Source: Dialister sp. UBA7295 (GTDB lineage Bacteria > Bacillota > Negativicutes > Veillonellales > Dialisteraceae). Taken from it: a stretch of 9,761 nt of DNA. How positions within the stretch are numbered: the first letter of the stretch is position 1; every line of letters begins with the position of its first letter. This document shows positions 1 through 6,604 of the stretch, in pieces. The notes under the pieces are model-generated. The model made no database searches and was not told where the DNA came from. It worked only from the letters and a program-made list of their open reading frames with translations. The position numbers and the translations under genes are program-made. The stretch is taken from NCBI GenBank assembly GCA_002471975.1, contig DKQZ01000021.1:1-9761 (forward strand), written 5' to 3'.

Positions 1-163
1 TTTGGGAGGGTGCCTGAGCAAAGCGAAGGCGGGTGGGTTCATCTACCATGCAAGGCACATACAGGGCTGACTGACGCAATGTACAAGGATAAAATGTCTT
101 TATCCCTGAAACGCGCTGCCCCCCTACGGGGGAAGCTCCGCGAAGCGGTGAAGGGGGCTATCT
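1..163 (-). repeat. Intergenic palindromic repeat copy, reverse orientation; no gene
   Basis: No gene is supported in positions 1-257. The core at 118-158 is an imperfect double palindrome. It has a C-run/G-run arm around CCCCTACGGGG and a small hairpin CCGC-GAA-GCGG at 138-148. Read on the minus strand it matches the four copies at 9313-9681 (CACCGCTTCGCGGAGCTTCCCC type). On that strand the core is followed by a degenerate spacer containing GACATTT, CTTGTAC and GTCAGCCC, as in the right-hand copies. This is therefore a diverged member of the same composite element in the opposite orientation. Frame 1 is open from base 1 to about 183, but its product is just translated repeat. Confidence 0.75.
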
Positions 164-257
164 ACGGTAAGCATGACAAATGACACTATGGCTTCAAGCG
201 TAACGTAAATATGGATTCATAAAAGTTTTGAGTTCCGAAGATTCCATTTCCCAATAC

Positions 258-291
258 AAAAAGGCCGTCCTGTACATGGGACGGTCTTTTT
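258..291 (-). terminator. Rho-independent terminator after the EcsC-family gene
   Basis: GGCCGTCC (263-270) pairs with GGACGGTC (279-286), with one G-T wobble and an 8-base loop. The stem is extended by A5 (258-262) against T5 (287-291). On the minus strand the hairpin ends in a T-run, 12 bases past the stop codon of the leftward gene at 304. The T-run on the other strand means it could also work rightward, although no rightward gene enters it. Confidence 0.85.
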
Positions 292-303
292 CCCTGCCGC
301 TTA

Positions 304-1056
304 TTATTTGTATTCCTTCCATTCCGCATCGATGGTGGTCCCGAAGACTTTGTAATGTTTCCTGAGTTCTTTCTTGAGGCTCCTTGCCATAGACCCCATA
401 GTGACATAGGTCATCCCGCCGGAGAGGACCGCACCCAGAAGAGGGATGGCTTTCGCCACGGTTTTGCCGAAAAGCTGCCTGTTGATTTGAATCCCCAGGA
501 ACATCAAAACCTGTTTCAAAGTAGGATGCAGTGTTCCTTTCGTCAATGCATGGGTAATCAGCGCTTTCTCACAATGCTCTGCCAGCTGTCTCATAATTTC
601 CACAATGGCCCTGTTGGCCTGAGTCACGCCAAACATGACTCCCAGAAAAAGGGCCAGCTTCATCTTTCCTTCTTCCTGCAGCACCTTTCCCTCATAAAGA
701 CTGCTCCACCCGTACAGGTAAGCCAGCATCTGGGCGAGGCGCATGGCATGAGCAAAAGTCTGCACCCCATCCGCCATCATAGCCGGAATCATGGAAAGTC
801 CACCTGGAACACCCGCTGCCGCCGATAGCACGGTACTTCTCATCCGTTCCGAGGAAATACAATCCTCCGCCAGCTCATCGATGATATCCCGCGGAATCCC
901 CGCCTTTGCCGGATTCGTCCGGATGGCCTCCTCCACCTTTGAAGAATCGCACCTTTTACCCAAAGTCTCCCGGAGAAAAACCTTCCTGTCAATCACCGCC
1001 CCCGGCAGCCCCTGGGCCATATTGAGAATGGAATCAAAAGAAATACGATCCGCCAT
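304..1056 (-). CDS. EcsC-family protein
   Basis: The product has 250 residues. The ATG at 1056 is chosen because AAGGAG lies 7 bases upstream; a TTG two codons earlier is poorly placed. The resemblance is to the EcsC family, named after the third gene of the Bacillus ecs transporter locus and still without a defined biochemical activity. Supporting segments are AGVPGGLSMIPAMMADGVQT (81-100), the following LAQMLAYLYGW helix, and the Gly-rich hydrophobic stretch IPLLGAVLSGGMTYVTMGSMAR (about 204-225), typical of the family's C-terminal half. These amphipathic or hydrophobic segments suggest membrane association. No signal peptide is seen. The gene is separated from the upstream cluster by a terminator and has its own promoter, so it is probably a single-gene unit. 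No ABC transporter genes (ecsA, ecsB) are nearby. The family call rests on motif resemblance only. Confidence 0.7.
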   Translation of the reverse strand: MADRISFDSILNMAQGLPGAVIDRKVFLRETLGKRCDSSKVEEAIRTNPAKAGIPRDIIDELAEDCISSERMRSTVLSAAAGVPGGLSMIPAMMADGVQTFAHAMRLAQMLAYLYGWSSLYEGKVLQEEGKMKLALFLGVMFGVTQANRAIVEIMRQLAEHCEKALITHALTKGTLHPTLKQVLMFLGIQINRQLFGKTVAKAIPLLGAVLSGGMTYVTMGSMARSLKKELRKHYKVFGTTIDAEWKEYK

Positions 1057-1095
1057 AATCAAACTCCTTATTTCTACGACTCAAGTACTTTATTT

Positions 1096-1124
1096 ATTAT
1101 GGCGAATCATCGGGCTGAGCGCAA
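1096..1124 (-). promoter_or_regulatory. Probable promoter of the EcsC-family gene
   Basis: On the minus strand, TTGCGC (1119-1124) and CATAAT (1096-1101, 5 of 6 to consensus) are 17 bases apart. This predicts a start near 1089 and a leader of about 33 bases before the ATG at 1056. The -35 is weak (3 of 6). A perfect 16-base palindrome lies immediately upstream at 1128-1143. Confidence 0.5.
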
Positions 1125-1127
1125 CGT

Positions 1128-1143
1128 TTTTTCTATAGAAAAA
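1128..1143. repeat. Perfect 16-bp palindrome upstream of the EcsC promoter
   Basis: TTTTTCTATAGAAAAA reads the same on both strands. It abuts the upstream edge of the -35 candidate at 1119-1124, a usual place for a dimeric regulator site or an AT-rich UP element. A near-copy, TTTTTCATAGAAAAT, lies at 4104-4118 in the divergent control region. The AT-rich composition makes chance occurrence possible. Confidence 0.4.
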
Positions 1144-1250
1144 TTACACATAGTGGACTGTACAATAATCACACAAAATATCGAATTGCCGGAAATGATA
1201 ACTATATTTCTAAATGAAACGATGATCGAATCGATTGGAACATCCGAATC

Positions 1251-1297
1251 AAAAAGCCACGAAAGCAGGTATGAGAGCTCCCTACCCGTGGCTTTTT
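1251..1297 (-). terminator. Terminator of the five-gene leftward cluster
   Basis: AAAAAGCCACG (1251-1261) pairs perfectly over 11 bases with CGTGGCTTTTT (1287-1297). Inside the loop, GGTA and TACC can pair again around a GAGCTC centre. It lies 36 bases past the Sel1-like gene's stop, and on the minus strand the stem ends in a T-run. It separates the cluster from the EcsC-family gene. The T-run on the plus strand makes it potentially bidirectional. Confidence 0.8.
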
Positions 1298-1332
1298 GTC
1301 ATGGAAAGATTGAAAAACGCCTAAGACAAATA

Positions 1333-2004
1333 TCAAATAAGCCCTTCTAATTCCCTCGCCTCCTCACGGTGTGGTGCGGCACGGCGCAAATATTCCCGGG
1401 CTTCCGCTTTTTTACCCTGTTTAATACGAATAGCAGCAAGAGCTGTGACACTATCATAATCTTCAGGATTGGCCGAGACAGCTTTCTCAAAGTAAAACTC
1501 CGCTTTTTGACAGTCTACCTTTGTCCCTGTCCCCATGGCGTACCTGGTTGCAACTTCATAGTAGGCTCTGGCAAAACCTGAATCCGCGCATTTTTTCAAC
1601 CAGCCGAACACCTCCCGGGGACTCCCCTTCTTACAGCCGCACCCTTCCTGAAGGCACCAGGCAAAGAAAAACATCCCGCGAGCTTCTTTTCTGATTCCTG
1701 CCAGCCGGCTCAACTCATAGATCTGCCCTGGCACCTGTTCTGGCGGGAGCAAAATCACATTCTGATTAATGAGGTCCAGGAGGAGCATGAATTGAGCTCC
1801 CGAGCCCTCTTCTTTCACCAGCCGGCTTTTCACCTTTTCCAGTTCCCGCAGTGAATCCCGCGGTACTTTATTCCACAGCGCACTCAGCTGTTTTCCGAAT
1901 TTTTTGATATCACCTTCATTTTCGTCTACAACTGCCTTTTCGAATTGTGCCAGCAACTGGCTAACTTCCATATTTCCGCCAAACAAATCGCTTACTCCAG
2001 TCAT
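1333..2004 (-). CDS. Sel1/TPR-repeat protein
   Basis: The product has 223 residues. The ATG at 2004 has AAGGAG 8 bases upstream. The N-terminal half (1-105) is helical and charged, with no recognised domain. Two Sel1-type repeats follow: about 108-143 (MFFFAWCLQEG, then WLKKCADSG) and about 145-180 (YYEVATRYAMGTGTKVD, then KAEFYFEKAV). The second matches the Sel1 pattern of A-Y-x-L-x-x-Y-x-x-G-x-G closely. A final TPR-like helix pair spans about 183-212 (AAIRIKQGKKAEAREYLRRAA). Such repeats are protein-interaction scaffolds and do not by themselves give a function. No signal peptide is seen, so it is likely cytoplasmic. It is the last gene of the leftward cluster, just ahead of a strong terminator. 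Confidence 0.8.
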   Translation of the reverse strand: MTGVSDLFGGNMEVSQLLAQFEKAVVDENEGDIKKFGKQLSALWNKVPRDSLRELEKVKSRLVKEEGSGAQFMLLLDLINQNVILLPPEQVPGQIYELSRLAGIRKEARGMFFFAWCLQEGCGCKKGSPREVFGWLKKCADSGFARAYYEVATRYAMGTGTKVDCQKAEFYFEKAVSANPEDYDSVTALAAIRIKQGKKAEAREYLRRAAPHREEARELEGLI

Positions 2005-2096
2005 AATTTTTACTCCTTATCTTTTAAGCCAACATTTCACTTTCTCTGCATAGGTGAGGCTCCTTGAATGTGGAACCCCTGACGGAGAAATGATTC

Positions 2097-2573
2097 TTAA
2101 TCATCGTCAGCAGGAATCCGTGGCATCTGCGTCTTTTCAGAATCTCCTTCGGACTCCCCGAATACCCGTTTATCTTCGATTTTATTCAGCTCCTTCAGAT
2201 CGTTCCCGAGAATTCTCTTTGCAATCCGCTGGCTAAGAACAGCTGTTCTTGCAGTGGCAAGAATGTCCTTCTGCACTGCCGACTGTTGATTAAGTTCTTT
2301 AAGGGTTTCAGCTCGGAGAGCACAGAGTTCTCTGAGAATATGATCGCGATCCCTTCTGGTCTCCAGAAGCTCTTCAAGGAGATCTTCCCTGTTCGGAGTC
2401 AAATCTTCATCGTCATCCGTAGACTCCCCTGATGATTCCGCTTTCCTGGCCTTCCGCCAGGTATCCGAGGTGACAAGCGTAATACCTCGACCTGCATTTT
2501 CATCCATTTTTTCCAGAATGGATGACAAAAGAGCAGTCTGTTTTTGCAGTTCTTCAAAAATTTTATTGTACAT
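2097..2573 (-). CDS. Unknown acidic, coiled-coil protein
   Basis: The product has 158 residues. The start is the ATG at 2573, because AGGAGG sits 7 bases upstream; a longer frame from 2591 would put that ribosome binding site inside the gene. I do not recognise a family. The N-terminus (MYNKIFEELQKQTALLSSIL) and residues about 69-120 (EDLLEELLETRRDRDHILREL and on) have heptad-like Leu/Ile spacing and suggest coiled coils. They are separated by an acidic, Ser-rich, probably disordered linker (about 49-66, with ESSGESTDDDED). The C-terminus is again acidic and disordered (ending PADDD). No signal or membrane segment is seen. It lies 49 bases downstream of the 235-residue gene, probably in one transcript with it. 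Confidence 0.75.
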   Translation of the reverse strand: MYNKIFEELQKQTALLSSILEKMDENAGRGITLVTSDTWRKARKAESSGESTDDDEDLTPNREDLLEELLETRRDRDHILRELCALRAETLKELNQQSAVQKDILATARTAVLSQRIAKRILGNDLKELNKIEDKRVFGESEGDSEKTQMPRIPADDD

Positions 2574-2622
2574 AATAGTTCCTCCTGTCACGGTTTCTCG
2601 TGAACTTATTTCATAAAGCTAA

Positions 2623-3330
2623 TTACATATTCATCCCATAACCCAGATCCTGCAGAGTAGGATACGTGCTAAATCCGCGATAGCTGAGATACTGATTCGC
2701 TATGGCAAGACTACGTTCCATATTACCCCCATCACGAATAGCCATGGACTGACGCTGCATTACCGGAATGGAGCAGTAATTCTGGCAGACCCGGCAAAGG
2801 CTTGCGACTGACACCTGCCTTCCGCTCGCCAGAAAAGGAACATAATCAATGAGACTCAACTCATAAGTTACTTTCCTAAAGCCGAGACAGCCAATGATAT
2901 TTCCTCCCTGTTTCACCAGGTGAAGAGGAGAATACAGGCGGTCCAGTGAAATGATATCCCAGCTGAGTGGATTCTGAATGTAGATATTCTGCGGAAACAG
3001 CAGACCCGGCAACTTGGCGTTAATTACAGTGGCCACCTTGGAGCTCACCAGAACGATGTCAAAACCTTCCAGAGCAAAGTCACCCAGCTGCTGGTTAAAT
3101 GCGAGTGTGCTCAACGAGGCCGAATATGGGATTCCTTCCAAATTCAGATCCGGTTCATCGGAAACAATATCTACCACGGACAATGGAATGGTATCCGGCT
3201 GAAGAGCACGCAGGGCTTCAGGTACGGCCTCATGCCTGAGGAAATAGTGCCCAAAACGGTCGCTAACGACACATCTGGAATCCAGAATCCGAATTTCGTG
3301 GGGTGTCTTATTTAAAATTGTGATTGGCAT
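2623..3330 (-). CDS. Unknown protein with TPH motif and CxxCxxxC
   Basis: The product has 235 residues. The ATG at 3330 has GGAG 8 bases upstream. The family is not confidently recognised. The opening MPITILNKTPHEIRILD resembles small uncharacterised, often phage-associated proteins that start with an N-L-T-P-H motif and later contain an IVS segment. Here FDIVLVSSKVATVINA (about 90-105) could be the counterpart, making residues 1-115 a diverged version of that domain; this is inference. The C-terminal half has a CxxCxxxC motif (C179, C182, C186) that could bind zinc or an Fe-S cluster, plus C148. Cysteine order is reversed relative to the radical-SAM CX3CX2C motif, so it is not that family. 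The start lies 15 bases after the membrane-protein gene's stop, so the two are almost certainly co-transcribed. Confidence 0.75.
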   Translation of the reverse strand: MPITILNKTPHEIRILDSRCVVSDRFGHYFLRHEAVPEALRALQPDTIPLSVVDIVSDEPDLNLEGIPYSASLSTLAFNQQLGDFALEGFDIVLVSSKVATVINAKLPGLLFPQNIYIQNPLSWDIISLDRLYSPLHLVKQGGNIIGCLGFRKVTYELSLIDYVPFLASGRQVSVASLCRVCQNYCSIPVMQRQSMAIRDGGNMERSLAIANQYLSYRGFSTYPTLQDLGYGMNM

Positions 3331-3345
3331 TTTATTTTCTCCATC

Positions 3346-3609
3346 TTAATTTAAATCTATAGCCGGCTTCCTTTCATGAACCGATTCATCCCGAACCAGG
3401 AAAAAGGCACGCCGGTCTGCGGGTATGGAACGCTCAAATCTGACGGTCCGGCCAAAGCCAAGCCTGTTCCATATAGTCAGGGCGAAAACGAGAATCACGA
3501 TACCCGCCAGCATCCCGCACAGGAACGCGGTGTCATTATTCACTTTCCACTTCTGCATAAGACGAGAATGATTCTCAGCATTTCCTTTCTCTTTTTCCGA
3601 TGGAATCAC
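3346..3609 (-). CDS. Small single-pass membrane protein, GTG start
   Basis: The product has 87 residues of unknown function. An in-frame ATG exists at 3681 but has no ribosome binding site. The GTG at 3609 has AAAGGAGG upstream with a short 4-base gap, and is preferred. The protein has a charged N-terminus (1-26), one clear transmembrane helix at about 27-47 (TAFLCGMLAGIVILVFALTIW), and a basic C-terminal tail of about 40 residues (RFERSIPADRRAFFLVRDE). There is no lipobox and no signal-peptidase site that I can see. A positive tail after the helix favours a cytoplasmic C-terminus by the positive-inside rule, though the N-terminus also carries lysines. Membrane genes this small beside a toxin-like gene and unknown partners often belong to the same accessory system, which is inference here. 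Confidence 0.7.
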   Translation of the reverse strand: MIPSEKEKGNAENHSRLMQKWKVNNDTAFLCGMLAGIVILVFALTIWNRLGFGRTVRFERSIPADRRAFFLVRDESVHERKPAIDLN

Positions 3610-3705
3610 ATTTCCTCCTTTCAAATTTTTATAATCAGCATCATTCCGAGCAACAGGGGGCGAACAAGTGATTTCCCGCATTACATTTTTAAATATCTGT
3701 TTTAT

Positions 3706-3984
3706 TCATACTGGCGCAAACTCGTGCCTATAAAATGGCCTTTGCAGAACCAGATTCCGATAAATCGAAAGGGCAATGTTAATTCCTTCCCGATTGTCGC
3801 TTCCTGTCTTTGCGAAGGGAACGAATGGACCGTGTACATTGTCCTCACGATAGATCCTGTAATGCTTTCCCTTCTCCGTGACGATGAATCCCATCCGTTT
3901 CAACTGCTTCCTGAGCTTTGAAGTCAAAGTCCTATAGCCGGTAAAAAGCTTTTTCAGCTGAACCAGCAATTTTCGGTTTTCCAT
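3706..3984 (-). CDS. HicA-like small protein (possible mRNA interferase)
   Basis: The product has 92 residues. The ATG at 3984 is chosen because AAAGGAGG lies 7 bases upstream; a longer frame from 4008 would include it. The segment LRKQLKRMGFIVTEKGKHYRIYRED (24-48) resembles the HicA (YcfA) fold, in which a helix ends in G-F and is followed by G-S-H with the catalytic His. Here the motif reads G-K-H, with H41 as candidate. PFAKTGSDNREG then replaces the usual HicA ending. The protein is longer than typical HicA (about 60 residues) by N- and C-terminal extensions. HicA toxins are ribosome-dependent mRNA interferases neutralised by HicB, but no HicB-like gene is adjacent. It is the first gene of the leftward cluster. 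It could instead be an unrelated dsRBD-like small protein. Confidence 0.5.
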   Translation of the reverse strand: MENRKLLVQLKKLFTGYRTLTSKLRKQLKRMGFIVTEKGKHYRIYREDNVHGPFVPFAKTGSDNREGINIALSIYRNLVLQRPFYRHEFAPV

Positions 3985-4075
3985 AAAGCAACCTCCTTTC
4001 CTTTGCATTTCTGTGCAAATTTACAGAAGAGCTATGAAACTAAGCCCTTCTAAACCGTATGGTAACAGAATGGAA

Positions 4076-4101
4076 TTTTTCCAACTTTTTCCAACTCCAA
4101 C
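4076..4101. promoter_or_regulatory. Tandem 10-bp direct repeats in the divergent control region
   Basis: TTTTTCCAAC occurs twice without a gap (4076-4085, 4086-4095), followed by a partial third unit, TCCAAC (4096-4101). The period is one helical turn, so each unit presents the same face of the DNA. This suits a multimeric regulator or phased A-tract bending. It lies about 32 bases upstream of the STAND gene's -35 and about 90 bases upstream of the HicA-like start codon. No convincing promoter for the leftward cluster was found, only weak hexamers near these repeats. Confidence 0.5.
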
Positions 4102-4132
4102 AATTTTTCATAGAAAATCTTTTCCGAAAAAA

Positions 4133-4160
4133 TTGACAGGCTTAAACGCCTGCATAAAAT
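4133..4160 (+). promoter_or_regulatory. Promoter of the STAND NTPase gene
   Basis: A consensus -35, TTGACA (4133-4138), is 16 bases from TAAAAT (4155-4160, 5 of 6 to TATAAT). The predicted start near 4167 leaves a leader of only about 20 bases containing the ribosome binding site AAAGGAG (4172-4178). Confidence 0.7.
4137..4152. promoter_or_regulatory. Inverted repeat within the STAND promoter (operator candidate)
   Basis: CAGGC (4137-4141), a 6-base spacer and GCCTG (4148-4152) form a perfect 5-bp inverted repeat. It starts inside the -35 and fills most of the spacer up to the -10. It lies upstream of the predicted transcript start, so it would not form an RNA hairpin. This is the classic position for a repressor dimer. 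The gene's own HTH-like N-terminus makes autoregulation a natural guess. Confidence 0.45.
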
Positions 4161-4186
4161 GAAAGATAAAGAAAGGAGAAATTCCT

Positions 4187-6604
4187 ATGGACATCACTTA
4201 TGGCCTCTTAATTGACTTTCTGAACGACAAAGACCTCAACGGCATACCGGGCTATGTATACACTGCAGAAGCTCTGGGAGACCTTTGGGGAGTTGGCAAG
4301 GATGGTATCAGCCGTTTTCATAACGGAGATGAAAAACAACCCAAAAATTTAAAGAAAAAAGAATTTAATAAATTTGAACAAAAAAATAAAAGAAAAACAG
4401 TCTATAACAATCCTCTCTTTGCCACCGAGCAGCTTATATCCGATTACAAAAAGAAAATGAAAAAAGAGCCTGATATGAAATTTATCAGGCAATGGTATAA
4501 ATTTTTAAAGGCCGTCGATGCTTTAACAGGAGATATAAAAGCCATTTATAAGAGGAGAGACGTGTATAGGTTTCTCCTTACAATTTTTGAAGAAGCAGAG
4601 AGAAACAGACCAAGTAAGCAAGGAAACCTAAAAGGCAGCCACGACTATGAGAAAATCAAAAAAATCCTGAGAAACGGTGAAGCAATTTCCTTCCCTCCTT
4701 TCCTTAATCCCGGCACCCTCCATTACGTGGAAAGGCCCAATCTCATGAAAGATATAAAGGAAAAGCTTTATAATCAGGGCCTTGCAGTCATTTGCGGTAT
4801 TGGTGGACTGAGGAAAACGGAGGCTTCCCTGCATTACGCCGCTATTCACCAGAAAGATGACTACTATGAGCAGATACAACAGGTTTTCTATAAAGGGAGC
4901 TTGACAGAGACTATCAACAGTATTAAATTTTCCAATCCGATTCCGAGAGAGAATGAACAGATTCCGCCTGACAAGCGCCTGGAGCTGCGATTAAATGTGC
5001 TGAAAGAACTTCCCCCGGATTCTCTTTTAATCATCGATAACATGGACGTTGATACTTCTGCGGAAAATAGCGTTATCCTCAAAGAACTGATGGATATGGA
5101 TATGGACATCATCATCACGTCCCGAAATACGAAACTTTATTTGGAAAAAGTTATGCTCCCGCTGGAGCACCCTTCGGAAAAAGAAGCATTTGAAATTTTC
5201 GAAGAATATTACTTCCGGGCTTATCAGTTGGAAAACACTCTGCCGGAATCTCAAAAAGCTGAACTGGAAAACCTCTTACGCCTCATCGATTATCACACCC
5301 TCCTCATCGAGATGATTGCCAGAACCCTGCGCGAAGGCTGTATGTCCATGCAGGAACTCTATCAAGCTCTGCTGAAAGGCGAAGAAGAAAACCTTTCCAC
5401 TATCCGAATCGAAAAGGATGGCAAAACAAAGGATGAGAAATACTATCGATTGATAGAGTTACTATTCAAAATCGATAATTTATCGGACCAGGAAAAGGAT
5501 CTGCTTAGCAAGCTTTCTCTATCGTCCCCCGACGGCATACGAAAGCAGCTGCTGGCAGACATACTCAAATGTAACGGCTCATCTTTCATGGATTCCATCA
5601 ATCATCTGATCCGGTTAAGCTGGATCAAAATAGACCAGCGCCAAGATCCAGTTCAGAGCCGAATCCAGCTTCATCCTGTTATCTCCACTGCGGTCCGGGG
5701 ACAGATGAACCTGAAGCCGGAAGATTATGCAGCCTATTTTGATAACATAGGAAATGTTATCAAAGCTGCTCTTAATTCCCGTTCTTCGACAAAACTCAAA
5801 TACCTCCCGGACGATTTCTATGATATCTTCCTCATCCTGTACAATGCGAATAACTTTTTCCACGACATGGAAGAATGGCAGGACTTTGAATTACAGCAAA
5901 AACTCGCATATATTTATAGAAATTTAGGCCAGTTATTCATTTCTTTCCTCATTGACTCCAGAGATTCAAAGCAATCCAGCAATAATGATACGCATCATAT
6001 CATTGACCATCAGGTCGGCTGCTTGCTTTTCAACATACAAATAGTCAGTCGTGCAATTAACAGTTATAGAATGTCATCATATTGTTCAAAGAAAAGTAAT
6101 CCCGATGACAGAGACCTTGCTCTGCCAGTACTTTTACTGGGTCATGCTTATCTTCTTAGATCTTTCTTATCATTTAATTTAGCTCCGTATATCGTTCCCG
6201 AAAAAGGTTCAGAAAATATTCTTTATGATTACGATCACGATCTTGAAATAGCAAGCGCAGCTTTAAGCGAGAGCATTCGTCTGCTGATGCAGGCACAAAG
6301 AATTCCCTTCGGAAAGTATGATTTCCCCTGGCTTTTACTGATGCGGGCCAGGACTTACTATAAGGACGGGAACGAAAAACTCAGGAGAAACCAATACATG
6401 GAAGCCCTCATAAATTTTGAAAAGAATTTACAGATTTATACCTTGATATTTTCTGAAAATTTTCCCCGTTTTTCAGGTATTTCAAACCTTATCTCAAATT
6501 TGCTCAAAGTTTACCTTGATACCTTAACTGAAAGAAAAGTAAAGAATCCTGACCAAAATATAATTGAAAGAAAGATTTCTCTGGATTCCGCAGAAGGAAA
6601 CTGA
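4187..6604 (+). CDS. STAND/NB-ARC-like NTPase with HTH-like N-terminus and helical repeats
   Basis: The product has 805 residues. The ATG has AAAGGAG 8 bases upstream. Residues about 25-47 (YTAEALGDLWGVGKDGISRF) look like a helix-turn-helix, followed by a Lys-rich helical stretch to about 145. The NTPase core has a P-loop GIGGLRKT (204-211), where NB-ARC proteins normally read GxGGxGKT, so Arg209 replaces the second glycine. Walker B is LLIIDN (280-285). A sensor IIITSR (308-313) corresponds to the NB-ARC TTR/TSR motif. A winged-helix region (about 430-500) ends in LHPVI (495-499), the likely MHD-equivalent. From about 510 to the end it is helical and TPR-like, the usual ligand-sensing part of STAND proteins. 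STAND ATPases act as switches in transcription control, antiphage defence or cell death; which applies here is unknown. It is divergent from the HicA-like cluster and more AT-rich than the lar genes, consistent with acquisition by transfer. Confidence 0.8.
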   Translation: MDITYGLLIDFLNDKDLNGIPGYVYTAEALGDLWGVGKDGISRFHNGDEKQPKNLKKKEFNKFEQKNKRKTVYNNPLFATEQLISDYKKKMKKEPDMKFIRQWYKFLKAVDALTGDIKAIYKRRDVYRFLLTIFEEAERNRPSKQGNLKGSHDYEKIKKILRNGEAISFPPFLNPGTLHYVERPNLMKDIKEKLYNQGLAVICGIGGLRKTEASLHYAAIHQKDDYYEQIQQVFYKGSLTETINSIKFSNPIPRENEQIPPDKRLELRLNVLKELPPDSLLIIDNMDVDTSAENSVILKELMDMDMDIIITSRNTKLYLEKVMLPLEHPSEKEAFEIFEEYYFRAYQLENTLPESQKAELENLLRLIDYHTLLIEMIARTLREGCMSMQELYQALLKGEEENLSTIRIEKDGKTKDEKYYRLIELLFKIDNLSDQEKDLLSKLSLSSPDGIRKQLLADILKCNGSSFMDSINHLIRLSWIKIDQRQDPVQSRIQLHPVISTAVRGQMNLKPEDYAAYFDNIGNVIKAALNSRSSTKLKYLPDDFYDIFLILYNANNFFHDMEEWQDFELQQKLAYIYRNLGQLFISFLIDSRDSKQSSNNDTHHIIDHQVGCLLFNIQIVSRAINSYRMSSYCSKKSNPDDRDLALPVLLLGHAYLLRSFLSFNLAPYIVPEKGSENILYDYDHDLEIASAALSESIRLLMQAQRIPFGKYDFPWLLLMRARTYYKDGNEKLRRNQYMEALINFEKNLQIYTLIFSENFPRFSGISNLISNLLKVYLDTLTERKVKNPDQNIIERKISLDSAEGN

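Noticed and set aside
1..183. Frame 1 open from the window edge, possible gene end
   Set aside because: The product is translated palindromic repeat, matching the right-end copies, so openness is explained by the repeat.
355..828. 157-residue plus-strand frame
   Set aside because: It is the complement of the EcsC-family gene, whose minus-strand product has coherent helices, family motifs and a good ribosome binding site.
1099..1350. 83-residue plus-strand frame between the EcsC and Sel1 genes
   Set aside because: It has no ribosome binding site, starts inside the EcsC promoter, and runs through the terminator hairpin at 1251-1297.
1338..1350. 13-base exact match TAAGCCCTTCTAA also at 4041-4053
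   Set aside because: One match of this length is expected by chance in a window of this size, and one copy is the coding end of the Sel1-like gene.
3628..3633. TATAAA on the minus strand as an internal promoter ahead of the membrane-protein gene
   Set aside because: No -35 at suitable spacing and the predicted start would crowd the ribosome binding site; too weak to annotate.
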